Below are positions 13,118 to 25,512 of a stretch of DNA of 64,000 nt, piece after piece; within the stretch, counting starts at the first letter, position 1; each line of letters begins with the position of its first letter. Under the pieces are notes generated by a model that saw nothing but the letters and a program-made list of their open reading frames with translations, made no database searches and was not told the DNA's origin. Source of the DNA: Coniferiporia sulphurascens. Taxonomy: Eukaryota > Basidiomycota > Agaricomycetes > Hymenochaetales > Hymenochaetaceae. The translations under genes and the position numbers were made by a program. The DNA lies in NCBI GenBank assembly GCA_002794785.1, contig NBBA01000002.1:2604001-2668000 (forward strand). The letters are read 5' to 3'.

Positions 13118-13992
13118 TCATTGCGGAGGAGGCTGGAACCTGGAGAAATGGAAGATGGTTCATCAGTCGCTTTTTTCTTTCTTTCGCGCTCCGTTTTGCA
13201 GCCGAAATGACGGAGTGAAGAAGTGTTGCATTCGGACTTACCCAGGAGGCGGAGGACCACCCGGACCGCCGAAGCCAGGCGGGGGAGGGAAAGGCATGCC
13301 CGGAGGGAAGCCGGGAGGACGGAAACCAGGAGGAGGACCTCCTGGCATACCCGGGGGACCGCCGAAGGGTACAGGCGGACGTGCAAAAGATGGAGCACCC
13401 ACTGTAGATATTGGACCATGTCAGTAAGCAATTCCTTCAATGTATGACGACAAACGCACTTGGAGGCATCATACCCATGCCACGACCAGCAGGCATTCCA
13501 CGGCCAGGGCCAGGAAGGATCTAGGAATGGAAGAAAACGCGTCAGTGGACACTTTCAAGTAAGATCGGTTCATACGAATAGCCTGAGCAAGCAGACAGGA
13601 CAAACAAAATACGTACCCCTCCGGTCTTCTTGTCTTCATCGACAACTGGCGGCGGACCTTCCACGCTTAAGCTCACGACCGCCTCCCCCCTCAGAATCAC
13701 CAACCCTAGTGTGCGTTTTATCTCCTGTTCCGGCGCAGGACCCTCCTCTCCCGCTTTCTTCTTCGCCCGTACGCGCCGGAACTCTTCACAATCGGCAAGG
13801 ACTAGATTCATGTGCTTATCAAATGCAAGCATCTGTCCGGTAAGTGCACGGCCATCGTTGAGCGTGATTTTGAGACGCCAGTTGATCAGCGAGAGCATCT
13901 TCCCGCCTTTGGCTTTTGGAGGAGGCTAATCGATGCACGATCATTAGAAAGTGGACAGAAAATGACAACTTAAGCGTAATTCTACTCACCAT
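13118..13992 (-). CDS. smb1: Small nuclear ribonucleoprotein SmB/B'
   Basis: Core Sm protein of the U1, U2, U4 and U5 spliceosomal snRNPs, part of the seven-membered Sm ring on the snRNA Sm site. I read five exons: 13990-13992, 13617-13925, 13460-13520, 13242-13401 and 13118-13139, giving 184 residues. The first exon is only the start codon, with a perfect GTGAG donor following it. The N-terminal half carries the Sm fold: Sm1 motif with the GRALTGQMLAFDKHMNLVL strand pattern and Sm2 motif LGLVILRGEAVV. A linker with charged KKK and EDKK stretches follows, then a Gly/Pro/Met-rich tail with PPGMPGGP-type repeats ending PPPQ, as in SmB proteins of other eukaryotes. It is divergent from the nitronate monooxygenase gene, with 276 bases between start codons. 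Identification is firm; the 3-base first exon is inferred from frame and splice signals. Confidence 0.93.
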
Positions 13993-14268
13993 GGTTGTAA
14001 CGTAGTTGAGTACAACTGCTACAAAGGAGAAGGAGTTGCCTGGATGTCGTCGACGGGCGACGGTCGAATAATCTCGTCGGTGCTGAAACACCTTCCTGTT
14101 TTGGACAACCAGCGGCACGTGCTGAACGCGTGTTATACGAGCCGCGGAGCTTCTAAAGTTACACTTAGTAAGTAAAGAGCTTGACTCATTCCTCTTGAAA
14201 AGGCGTCAAGACGAGTACTTTCTTGACCTCCAACGTTTTAAACTGCCTGAAAGGAAGGAACATTTGCC

Positions 14269-15801
14269 ATGGATGCAATAAATACACCGATAACACGTCT
14301 TTTGAGTGCGTCTGGAGGTTATTACACGGATCTACTACAGCCCCCCTGCTAACCGGAGTCTGTGTTTCCAAACCTGTGATCATAACGAAAGGCATCAGAA
14401 CTCCCGTCATTGCAGCCCCCATGGCCGGTGCGAGCGGGGGCGCACTTGCGGCGCAGGTTTCCCTCGCAGGAGGCTTTGGTTTCATGGCAGCAGGTGTGCG
14501 CAACTCGTAGCCTCCCCCTCAATCCCCGCATTTGCTTTCCTGTCTCTGGGTAACTTATTACTTTTGATGTTCTTTCTAATTCTTCCTATGCGCACGCTTG
14601 CGCCCGAGTTTTCCAGGGTACGACGATGCAGCGGCGTTCTCGAACGAGCTCGAATTAGCTCGTTCTGTTCTTCGGGATTCCTTAGGCACAGACAATAACT
14701 CTGCCAATCACAACAGCCTTTCAAGCTCTCAAGCCGCTTCGGTGGCGATAGGCGCAGGTTTTATTGGCTGGAAGCTCGACGAACCAGATGGAAAGACTGC
14801 GGAGCTGCTCTCGATCGCTTTGGAAGCGCGTGTCGCTGCGGTCTGGTTCGCATTCGGGGACAATCTCGGGAAATGGGTGCACTTAGTTCGCTCATTTGAC
14901 GACCGCAGATCGTCGCCGCACAAGACTCTCGTATTCGTCCTCGTAAACACCCTGCAGGAGGCAAAAACTGCCGTTGATGAGTGGGACGTCGACGTCCTCG
15001 TGGCCCAAGGTTCCTAATTTCTGCCTCCTTACCACCACTCCCAGCTAATACAGGACTTCCCTTTCCTGGAACCCTTGTTTGTCGTCGTTCTTCCCTTCTA
15101 CCGCTCACACGATTTTTTCAGGTATCGAATCAGGGGGACATGGACACGAAGCGGCCCCACCGCTACTGGCTCTAGTGCCTGAGATTTTGAAGTCGTTTGA
15201 GAACGGCCGACAGGCAGGCACTCTCACACCCCAAGGTGCGCGCGGAACTACATGTCCCCCTGTTCTCGCGGCAGGTGGACTAGCCACTGGCGCACATGCT
15301 GCGGCGCTTCTCACGCTAGGTGCTTCGGGGGTCGTCCTTGGGACGCGCTTCTTGCTCACACCCGAAGCCCGCTACTCGTCCGCACAGAAGGCGGCGCTTC
15401 TCACGGCGCACGCGACGTCCACCGTGCGAACGACTGCGTTCGACGCGGTCCGCGGGACACAAGGTTGGCCCGCTGGCTTTGACGGGCGTGCGCTCAGAAA
15501 TACGACTGTGGAACGCGTAGATCGCGGTGGAGATCTCGAAGAAGCGCGGCGGTATTTCCAAAAGGCTGCCCGTGAAGGTGACCCCGCCGGAATGCTTGTT
15601 TGGTCAGGCACTGGCATTGGGCTTGTGAACGAAATCAAGCCTGCGGGTGTGAGTCACTTCTCGCCGGCTTTACTCGGCCATCCTTTTTTTCTCTAGTGTA
15701 CTGAAGCGATCTGCGGTCAGGACGTCGTTGCGGAACTTCATCAAGAAATGATAGATTGCCTGAAAGCGGCGTCCGCACTTATCAATGTTACTCGCTCCTG
15801 A
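14269..15801 (+). CDS. Nitronate monooxygenase (2-nitropropane dioxygenase family)
   Basis: Predicted FMN-dependent oxidase of alkyl nitronates such as propionate-3-nitronate. I read five exons: 14269-14317, 14359-14493, 14617-15009, 15122-15648 and 15697-15801, giving 402 residues. The N-terminal strand and loop RTPVIAAPMAGASGGALAA is the family's flavin-binding start. The motif ESGGHGHEA (about residue 195) contains the His expected to be the catalytic base. The PVLAAGGLATGAHAAALLTLGASGVVLGTRFL block is the phosphate-binding end of the TIM barrel. In fungi these enzymes detoxify nitronates and are often peroxisomal or cytosolic; I see no clear targeting signal (C-terminus TRS). The weakest boundary is the first intron, which uses a plain AG acceptor at 14358. 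It converges with the small biotinyl-domain gene 128 bases downstream. Confidence 0.88.
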
Positions 15802-15929
15802 TACAAAGACGCAAGAATGTAGAAGATACAAGTATACAAATCAAGAATATTCTGATGACATTGTGTCCCCTGAAACTACTGCGGTGTGAGCGTTGGGTAG
15901 GCACGTCAAAACCACCTTCCGGAACCAAA

Positions 15930-16216
15930 TCAATCCGCAATTTCTGCGATAACTTCCCCCTCGGATAGGCTAGTCCCGTCTCCCACAATGCTCGTCACAC
16001 GTCCAGCCCTGGGCGTTTTGATCTGACTTTCTGTCTTCGTTCATGAAAAAAGGGAATTCCCATAAATAAGCGTGTCATCATACGCGCAAGAAGTTTTCTT
16101 ACTTTCGCTGAAATCTGGACTGCGACAAGGTCACCCTCTTTCACATAGCTCCCCCGAACTGCCTTCACGCTGATCCTTCCGTTCAACGGAGCGGTGATCT
16201 TCACACTGTCGGTCAT
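15930..16216 (-). CDS. Free-standing biotinyl/lipoyl-like domain protein
   Basis: A 72-residue reading frame in two exons (16103-16216 and 15930-16034) encoding one hammerhead domain and nothing else. It begins MTDSVKITAPLNGRISVKAV, continues with a GDLVAVQISAK strand and turn, and ends with GEVIAEIAD and a stop. It aligns without gaps around the turn to the C-terminal biotin domain of the pyruvate carboxylase encoded next door: enzyme SAMKMES, here ISAKTES. The intron falls directly after the lysine codon in both genes, in phase 0, which argues for common descent. The usual AMKM is changed to SAKT, so biotinylation is uncertain. The start is the first in-frame ATG; the frame stays open about 17 codons upstream to an AG at 16267-16268, so an upstream exon is possible. 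It lies 576 bases beyond the pyruvate carboxylase stop, on the same strand. Function unknown. Confidence 0.6.
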
Positions 16217-16792
16217 ATCAGTTGCACGTCGATTGATCTTCCGTGCTGGTTTGATGACTTTGGAAATCTGACTTGGAACAAGCGATTAAAGATTTCTCGA
16301 AATTAATCTCAGTCAAGTCTGTGCCGTGAACGTTTGACACGGTAACGGGAATTTTAGTTCTGGTGCTCACATTTGCTTGGTTCGTGGGTTTGTTCCTGAG
16401 CCAAAACCTTGTGGAATTATGGGCTGCGGATGCGGATGCTTCAAAACACGGGAAGGACTGGGGTTACTTTATAACTTAGACCTTAATTAGAGTTCAGACT
16501 TCTGGTCGGCTGACCACGGTGGCTGACCGTATCTTCCGGGGACATACGTAGTTGTAAACAAATCAGTTCCAGCCGCGGTACGGCCGTCATATCTCACTCC
16601 AATCAGTTACGCAAAGGACTGTATAAGTAAATATATATTCTGCCAATAGCTCTTGTTTGGGGCTTCGGGCCCTCGTAATACAAAATGGAGCCACACGTGT
16701 TCGGAGCTTCACTACGCCTACACTTCTCAATGCTCTTGAAAATTGGTTGATGTGAGCACAACATATGAGCGAATAGAATTAAGGAACATCTT
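16217..16792. other. Spacer between biotinyl mini-gene and pyruvate carboxylase
   Basis: On the minus strand one frame is open across roughly 16253-16464 just upstream of the mini-gene, ending in the residues SLIACSKSD, but I could not join it convincingly to either neighbour. Otherwise it holds what should be the pyruvate carboxylase 3' region and the mini-gene's upstream region. Confidence 0.5.
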
Positions 16793-19700
16793 CTAGTGGA
16801 CTATCTCGACAATGAGATCGCCCTGTGAAATGGAATCGCCTGCAGAGGAAATGACAACTGTAAGGACCATCGCCGAATAGAGCTAGTGAAAACGCAAGGA
16901 CGGACCTTCCAGTACCGCAACACGCTTGATGTGCCCCGAGACGGGTGCGCTTACTGCGGACTCCATCTGCGGAAGGTATCAAACGTAAGATGCCGAAAAC
17001 AAATTATTCTTGCAAGATCCGAGATAGGGACTAACCTTCATGGCGCTCTGCACGCAAACAACATCACCCTTCTTGACTTCTTGGCCTTCCTTAACCCTGA
17101 CTTCGACGACAACACCGGACATCGGGGCGCCCACTGACCCAGGTGCAGATGTAGCCTTCTCCCTAGTGAACGTCTCAACCGCGCTGTTCTTGTCTTCAAC
17201 TGGTACCGCGCGGACTTCGCCGTTGACCTCTATCCAGACATCTCTAGTCGCCTTGCCTTCGACAACGGGTCCGACAGCCATCCTAATTAGAATCCACCTA
17301 TAGTCAGCCACATGTCCAAACGGCAAAATCCGTATGAAACCCAGAACTCACAGGCGCAGAATCAATGTCTTCCCCTTCTCAATACTGTAAATTTTTGGTT
17401 AGTCACAATCGTGGTCAACACGTGCAGAAAGAAGGGTTCAAACACGCACGAAATGTGCATTTCCTCCCCGATGTCCGGTCTGCCGAGGAAATAACGCGTA
17501 GGAATTACGCTGAGGTCGCCGTACTTCTCGAGGAAGACTTGGTATTCGTCGAAGACCTTGGGATACATCACATAGGACGTAACATCTGCATCCGTGATAT
17601 GCTTTCCATATTTCGAGCGCAGCTCCGCCTTGATCTTCTTGAAATCCAACGGCTCCAAAGTAGCTCCTGGGCGGCCATCGATGCGCGGCTTGTCACGTAT
17701 AATTTTCGAGCGCAAGTCCTCAGGAAATCCGCCGACAGGTTGACCCAAGTAGCCTTGGAAGAATTCCACAACAGATGACGGGAAATCGAGCTGCTCGGCC
17801 CTCTCCAGCACGTCTTTCTTCGACAACTTGTTCGACGTCATGAACTGCGCAAAGTCGCCGACAACCTTGGATGACGGCGTAACCTGATTGAACATATTAA
17901 TGACTCGCTTAAGCTCTCGTCCTCTATTAAGTATCTACCTTGATGAGGTCACCGCACTAGAAGAAAACACATAAGAAAACACATAGTCATACAGAGCCGT
18001 TCGACTCACCAACTCGTTGGCCTCGATGTATTTCTGTTTGATTTCTTAAAAGTAGAGGCCAGTCAGATTATATCAAGATTAAGGTCGCAGGTATTTTCTA
18101 CCTGTCCATTGCGTGCCAAGGCCGAGTTGTGACGCTTGGAACTGGGAAAATGTCAGATCGAGTACTAAGATGCAGAGGGATACGCGTTACCATAAGATTT
18201 GTGTACTGTCCACCCGGCATCTCGTGCGCAAACACACTTGAGTCCGATGCGCGCACATTGGCTTCAAAGCAGCTGTACAACTGCCTGACCTGCGTCCAGT
18301 ACAGGTTGAGCGCCTGGATGTCCTCGTAGCGGATACCTGTGCCGAGCGCGGATTGCTCCAGTGCAGCGCAGATTGCGCCCATAGATGGCTGCGAAGTCAG
18401 ACCAGACATACTGTCAATTGCAACATCGACGACATCAGCGCCTGCAGCAGCAGCGGCAAGCATGCTAGCGGCAGCAATGCCGGCGGTGTCATGCGAGTGC
18501 ACGTGTATGGGGAGGTCAGGGTACTTCTTTCTGATTGCACCGATGAGTCTAGAGGTCGGGTAAGGCACTGTTTCAAATCGCAGCATCAACAAGGATGGAC
18601 ACACATTTTGGCGGCTTCAGGCTTGAGAAGACCAGCCATATCCTTGATACCGAGGATGTGGATGCCCTCAGAGACTAGTTGGTCTACAAAGTCGAGGTAG
18701 TACTGCAAAGTGTACTTCGTCTTTTTCGGGTTGGCGACGTCTCCGCTGTAACAAACGACAGCTTCACAGACACCACCAGCCTTTTTCGCAGCGTCTATGC
18801 CGAGCTTCAACTAATCATCCGCCGGTAAGTCAGATTTAATGCATAGCGGAGAGTGATTCGGGTTCAAACCAACATTCTCTGTAAAGCTGTCAGTAATCAC
18901 TTCGCAAAATACAGTGTATATGCTTACCGAAGTAGTTTAAGGAGTCGAAGACACGGAAGATATCCAGTCCTAAGAGGGATATCAGCCCAGAGTTCAGTCA
19001 TAAAACAACTCGGAACTGACCGTTCTCGACCGCTTTTCTTGAGAAATCGTAGATGGCATTGTCGCTAGGAAACAAGATTATGAGTGAATTTGAAGTAAAG
19101 AAAAGGGAGGAATGCATACGGATAGCTTGTGTAACCAACACCATTTGCGCCACGAACAAGAGCTTGGAATGGGATATTGGGGACAAGCTTGCGGAGCGTG
19201 CGCTGAAGAAGAAAACATCAGGAATCCGGCGCAAAAGGAAAGCGCATAGCGTAAAAAGACGTACCAGACGTTCCCAAGGGTCTTCGTACAAAAAGCGCAT
19301 CGCGACGTCGAATGTTGCACCACCCCACATTTCAAGGGAGAACGCATTCGCAAGTGCCCAGCTCGTTTCCTTTGCGATGTTGACCATATCGACAGTCCGC
19401 AGACGCGTTGCGAGCAATGACTGGTGGGCATCACGCCATGTCGTATCCATGATGAGCACACCTGGGTACTCTCGTACTGCACGCGCGAATGCCTCGGGTC
19501 CCTTCTCGACGATAATGTTGCGCCAGCCCACCTCACATGGTTCCGACGTGTCGAGTGGTGGTCCGTTTTCATCGGTACGATTTACGAACTTTGGAATAAC
19601 AATGTCTTCCTTGAGCCCAGGCTCTCCCTTACGTTTACGGTGCCGTTGATTAGTTATAGGTGTGGTAAACAAAGAAGGCACATTACCTGTTGACCTTTGA

Positions 19701-21937
19701 TTGAACTACCATTAACAGCAAGATCACCGAGGTAAGCAAGCAGTTTCTGCGCGCGGTTTTGGCTCTGGACGAGCTTGAAGAGATCGGGGGTGTCGTCAAT
19801 GAACTAGAAACAATTGCATTGAGTAAGGGGCGCTGTCTCCGTGAAAAGTGTGTACAGACTGTAGTCCAGGTTTTTCCAGCGATGAAGACATCATGGGTCA
19901 GAAGACGGAACAAGAAAGGAATGTTGGTCTAAAAGATTAATTTAGTGTCAAATAAAAAAAGCAGCTTCTTTCAAAGACGACAATACCTTGACCCCTCGGA
20001 TACGGAACTCAACAAGAGCGCGCAACATCTTGCGACGAGCGACTTCATATGTTGTCCCGCTGACAGATACCTTAACCAACAAGCTATCATAGTGAGGCTA
20101 CTCGCAGCGATTGGTGTTGTAGCGAACATTATGAACCCCCAGATTTCATAAGCCGAAAGCGACAATGATAGAATAATTGGGCCGTAAGTAAATCAATACT
20201 ACCGTGAGTGAATTGAAGAATGTGTACCGTGATCTGCGCGCCAGCGAAGCCGGAGGACGCGTCGAGACGTACACCGTTGCCGCCGGCAGAACGGTACACC
20301 TCGATCTTTCCTGTGTCCGGCTGGAAGCCTTGTGACGCATCCTCGGTCGTGATACGGCATTGAATTGCGAACCCGCGCCTCGTGATTGCTTCTTGTGTGA
20401 GTCCCAGTTGTGCGAGGGTTGCGCCTGCAGCGATCTGGATTTGGGCCGCGACAATGTCGATGCCAGTAATTTCCTCTGTAAGTATGGAAGTAATTCGTTA
20501 GCAGCTTAATTGGGTAGTTATTCAAAAGGGACGTAGGTGAAGTTCCCTACCGGTGATTGTGTGCTCAACCTGTATACGCGGGTTGATTTCAATGAAATAG
20601 TGTCTGCCGAGTTGGTCGACCAAAAACTCAGCCGTACCCGCATTGCGGTACTGGACGCTCTTTGCAAGCTTAATCGCATCCGCAAGAATCGCCTGCCGAA
20701 CCTCCTCGGGAAGGTTCATTGCAGGAGCGACTTCCACGACCTTCTGGTGGCGACGCTGCACTGAACAGTCGCGCTCAAATAGATGCACAACATTGTTTTG
20801 GGCGTCGGCAAGCAGCTGCACCTCGATATGACGGGGGCGCTCAAGGAAGCGTTCGATGAAGACTGTTCCATCGCCAAACGCGGATTTGGCTTCGCTCACA
20901 GCGCGAGAGAACGAATCGTCGAATTCAGAGGCTTCCCGCACGACACGCATGCCGCGTCCGCCACCACCCATGGCAGCTTTGATGATCACTATAGACAGAG
21001 AGTATTTCAGCACAAATGCAGTTGTGGACAAAGGGCGAAAAGGGCCACCAACCCGGGAAACCGTATTCCTCAATGAAATCCTTGGCTTCCAAGTAAGAGC
21101 CGACGGGCCCGGGAGTACCAGGTACAACGGGAACGCCAATTTTGATCGCTGCACAAATGTTATTACGGCGAAGACTACGTTAAGGGAGGTAATAATCTCA
21201 CCCAAGGTACGCGCTTTAGTCTTATCACCGAGAGAGTCGATGACCTCGGGAGATGGACCAATGAAAGCCAGACCGGCTTGCTCAACCTTACGAGCGAATT
21301 CTGCGTTTTCCGACAGGAACCCGTAACTAGTATAGGGGTAGACACGAAAGGTAAGTATTACAATCGATGTGCTGTGTGGCTATATGCGCACCCGGGGTGG
21401 ATCATATCGACGCCGTGCTCGAGGGCAATGCGGATGATATCATCCTGAGCAAGATACGCACCGACCGGTGTGAGGCCCTTACCGACCTGGTAGGCTTCGT
21501 CTGCCTGTATTGTTCATGCATGAGTGTAACAGTCAGTGATTGTTGTGTGATAACATGGAGCGATGAAGGCGTACCTTTTGCCGATGTGCGGACATTCGGT
21601 CTTCATAAGAGTAAATGGCGACCGTGTGCATGGCGAGTTCGTGCGCAGTACGGAAAACACGAATGGCAATTTCCTGCGGTGCATCATCTCAGTATCGTAT
21701 ACCCTCACTACTCCTCACCACCTGGACCGAGCCTAATCGCTCATCGCGACGGAACGAACGAGAAGCACTCACGCCACGGTTCGCGACAAGGATTTTGGTG
21801 AGTGGTCCTCCGTGACCAGCAGCCTTGCGGCGTATGGTTTGAATGGAGTGCACGGGCGTGCCCGGTGCACTCGGTGACTGGACGAACATTGGCGCGAGGC
21901 GCGGCGGGTGCAGCCCCGCGGTCTGGCTTGAAGACAT
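16793..21937 (-). CDS. pyc: Pyruvate carboxylase
   Basis: Biotin enzyme that carboxylates pyruvate to oxaloacetate with ATP and bicarbonate; cytosolic in most fungi and the main route refilling the citric acid cycle. All three functional parts are present in order across many short exons. The biotin carboxylase part (about 21937-20150) has [28 protein letters not shown] and [11 protein letters not shown]. The carboxyltransferase barrel (about 19680-17900) has [29 protein letters not shown] and the metal-binding HVHSHDTAG. The biotin domain (about 17150-16793) has SAMKMES, with the intron directly after the biotin lysine, and ends [10 protein letters not shown]. The total is about 1,190 residues, the usual length. 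The start at 21937 gives about 48 residues before [10 protein letters not shown], Ser/Pro/Ala-rich and not an obvious mitochondrial leader. It lies 765 bases downstream of the GDP-mannose transporter on the same strand. Confidence 0.95.
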
Positions 21938-22701
21938 TTTTCTTTAGCTATTTCTTGGTGTATCGATTGTTCTGGGTGTGTTGCGAGAGGTAGATGTTAT
22001 GGTGATTATCGCTCGAGGATGCGGGGTTAAGAGAGGCTGTTCAAACGTGCGTCGCCACCGATGCTCTAAACCAGGTCCGCCGGCGATTGCTATCTGCCCG
22101 TCGTAGTCAGTAGCAGCGGCGATGCTGGAGTCGATGTTGACGGAGCGATAAAGGGAGATGGTAGTTGCGGGTAGAGTCAAAGAGGGCTGAAGGCTAACGA
22201 ATGTCACAAGAGGCAAGCTATATGCGGTCGCAGGGAATAAGGCGGAGCGTTCCGCGAAATTCCCGCTCTATCTCAGTGTTCGTATATGCGCCGAGACTGT
22301 GAGAGTATCGTGCCAGTAAGTAGCTCAAGCCCCGCACTCACAGTGGGTCTGAAAAGAGGAAAAAAGAGCAAAGAAAGTCTTCACTCGATGAAGTTGGGCT
22401 TAAGCCCGACTCGATGCCCCCCTCGGCCGACGTCCCCGCGGGACATGGGCTACTCATATTCGCGTGATCTCTGCACGATAGCCCTGGCGCACCATGTATT
22501 AAACCTCTGTACACATCATCTATAAATCCAAAACAGAACTAAAGTGGCGACGAGAGCAAGTCTAGGGAAGCATTCTATAGCGTGCGAGTCCGTTCCCTTC
22601 CCCTTGTTCCGTGCCTCCAATATAAGTGTACCAAGGATAATCATATGCTAATTGCCCTGCTTCCGGAGGGCCATAACGGATCCTTAGAGACGATGCACTT
22701 C
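21938..22701. promoter_or_regulatory. Pyruvate carboxylase upstream region
   Basis: No gene seen. This region must contain the pyruvate carboxylase promoter and the end of the GDP-mannose transporter transcript. I recognise no specific factor sites. Confidence 0.5.
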
Positions 22702-24362
22702 CTACGGCTTCCGGTGTGTGAGCGGAATGATCCCGTCCGCTTGATTCCGTGCATTTTCCGTCCTTTTCTGGTTTATCTTCGCTACTGCATACACGACGCC
22801 TGCGAGGAAGCCCACTGACACAGCAGACACTGAGCCAAGCGTCACAGGGTCCCCGAAGAACAACATTCCTGAAGCTGCCACTGGGAGTTTATTAAGCGCA
22901 CCAACCATGCTGGAAAGGTAAGGCACCGTCAGGGCGAAATAAAGAAATAAAAGAAATAGAATAAAGACCTGTATGTCGTGCTACTCGTTGCGCGAATACA
23001 CCACGCTGTAGTGAAGGATATACCTACAGCCGCGGCACCGGAGAAAGCGATAGCTGACAGTAGGAAGTTCCTCGTTTCAGGAGGACTGTTTGATGAATAT
23101 GCAAAGGACGGAGTTAGATAGGCGATTAAAACTGCAACACTAAGGGCTCACAAATTTTTGACGAGGCTTTCTGCGCTCCAGTCCTCCAGAAGCAGCGAGA
23201 AGACAGCCAATACAGGTATTGAGAGCAGGTTGTTGTAAAACATTGTGTCCCAATCCGAAAAGCCCATCACCTTTATGCGTTTACGCATTGAAAGCACCTA
23301 TACAGCAAGTTCGGGCCAACGTAAGCGTCGACTCCACAAGCTCCTGTTCTTATCTGCATCCTGTCACTCACGAAGGCCGCAGATGTAATGCAATTGAAGA
23401 ACATCCAGAAATAACCAATATTCAATTTCGTGAGCGCATTTTGCACGGCGTGGAGCCCCCCGATGGCCGCAGCCGGATCCTGCGATGACCAAGTAGTGTC
23501 TAGTGCATTTGCAATATCGGACCAAGCAGCAACGACCGAAGAAATAACCTTTTGACTCGGTATTCAAGATAGTGCTCTCAAAGAAAATAGATGAACAAAT
23601 ACCATTATAACGAAAGACAAGAAAGTGAGGCCCGTCACTCGTCCCCCGAACCAGATAACCTCGCCGTATGCCTACATCCTTTTAGAGTGCTTATTCTGCT
23701 CGTTTAAATCTGACTTACTATTAAAATGATTGTTAGGTTCTTGAAAATCGTGTATACTGGAATGCTGAGGTATTGCTACATCGACCCGTTAACATCGGAT
23801 TTGGATAAGTAAAAGACAACGATTGCGCGCACTATGCTTTTTGAACCCGTGTATATCACGCTGACGAGCATCACACTAATGGGGAACCACTTCTTCGCGT
23901 CCTGCATGTCGAACTCGCGGAACGATATGAAGCCTGCCCTCTTTACAACAGCAACACACGCGACGCACACCGACGACTGAATAGTCAGTAGGAAAAAATT
24001 CATGGAAAAGTCCGCCCCGGACACGACAAACTATAATGATACGTTATTGTATCAGTTGACAAACCTGAAAGCGTGCAAGGGTGGATAAGAGTGTGCACCT
24101 TGTTCACGACGGTCATGAGGATAGACGCTAAGCAATAGCAGATAATAGGCAACGCTGTACAATGAAGAGACATATTTGAACAATCTAACACACTCGCAAT
24201 TTGGCAGTAAGACAAGCACTAACCTGACACCATGGTAGAGCCTTCCTGGCTTCCGCTGCCTGTGGCGAGAGCCTTCTTGTACTCTGCCACGTCCTCCTCT
24301 CTGTCTCCCGGTAGATGTTTGTACGGGGCACCCGGAGAGCGCTGCGATGTTGTACCGGACAT
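22702..24362 (-). CDS. vrg4: GDP-mannose transporter (VRG4 type)
   Basis: Golgi antiporter bringing GDP-mannose into the lumen in exchange for GMP, needed for mannosylation of proteins and lipids. The start at 24362 opens with [20 protein letters not shown] and a hydrophilic cytosolic N-terminus, followed by multiple hydrophobic segments split over about ten exons. Recognisable family blocks are [20 protein letters not shown] (about 23770-23680), the start of the FKNLT signature shared by these carriers, and, near the end, [25 protein letters not shown] (split over an intron), matching the GALNK signature that contacts the nucleotide in Vrg4. The tail is short and hydrophilic, ending THRKP. 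Related UDP-sugar carriers of the same superfamily are less likely because of the FKNLT and GALNK motifs. Confidence 0.9.
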
Positions 24363-25512
24363 GACTGTGTCCACTCGATGACCCAACACAGTTATTATGA
24401 TGACGCTGGTAACGGAGCACAGAATTAACTTGAGGGTCCCGACGTCAAGGCAGGTTTGAAGCGTCGACCTTCACAGGCGGCCGGAAATGTCGCGCGTCCC
24501 CTTGGAGTTGTGTTAGTAAGTTAAGCACCTTGTCGCGTTGGCAGGAGTGGCCTCGGAAACCAGTACAGAACGGATCCAAACTTGCGCAGAATCTGCGGAA
24601 CAGTGAAGGGTCGTCAAGAGCCCACGACGTTATACTTAGAATACTAGAGACGCGCAGTTCAGAAATTACACACTTTCCGCCACGTGGCGCTTTTTGTCAC
24701 GAGTCCGTCCGCGCCGGCAACATCCCTCCGGCTTCTGGACACCCGACATTCAATGGCAGCGGCGGCTGCGGCGCCCAGTCAAGCTGCGCAAAGTCATCTC
24801 CATAATCCAAGCGCGTATTCTGGTCAGCGAATCTGTTATAGATATTCAGCTCACTTTGTTAACCTGCTGCGATCAGCCTTATCGTATAAACGCTCTCAGG
24901 GGTTGAGACTCATCAAATTGCAACGCGGTGAATATCGACACTACTTTAGACGCGGTCAATTTTGATTCCGTCTCCAGGCTCTTAGCGCCTGTGACCTTAG
25001 TGCTTGCGCAACGCATGACGTAGAACAGCACGACGTATTGTAGTCTAGATATGTTCGCTCCCCGAGAGAGCTCGTTTTCTCTGATTCTAGTGTGATCACA
25101 TCTTTATCGACCACATTTTGTGACCAGTTGGTGGGGACGAGTTTTTACAAAAAACCCATGACGCCCTTGTTTGCTTTTCTCTCTCATTGAATCAGGACAA
25201 CTCGAGTCCGCCATTTATAGTTACTAACGCTCAAGGGGGAGCACTCCGTTTCTGTTGTGATGCCGAGAGGCATGGGTCTCTTGACTTACTTTTCTCGAGT
25301 TCCCTACCTTACGAGGTTCGCAAAGTGACGGCGGGAATCAAACGAATATTTGAATATTTGCGCACCGATGGGCAGACTTATGAACACGAAGGCGGGATGA
25401 CTGAACGACCCACGGGGCAAATGGATGAACGGTACTATGAACATGGTGGTGCAAAATGCAAATCCAGGATCACCAGAGGGCAATATATAAAAATACTTGC
25501 GACTGTCTGAAG
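24363..25512. other. Intergenic stretch without supported gene
   Basis: Upstream of the GDP-mannose transporter. An open frame at 25187-25510 (+) has no recognisable domain and I do not call it. The sequence looks like ordinary promoter and spacer DNA. Confidence 0.5.

Noticed and set aside
16253..16464. Open minus-strand stretch upstream of the biotinyl mini-gene as part of a larger protein
   Set aside because: No acceptable splice joins it in frame to the mini-gene and I recognise no family; left as spacer.
25187..25510. 107-codon plus-strand frame left of the decayed dehydrogenase
   Set aside because: No domain and no similarity to the intact dehydrogenase gene; it ends just before the pseudogene start by coincidence.
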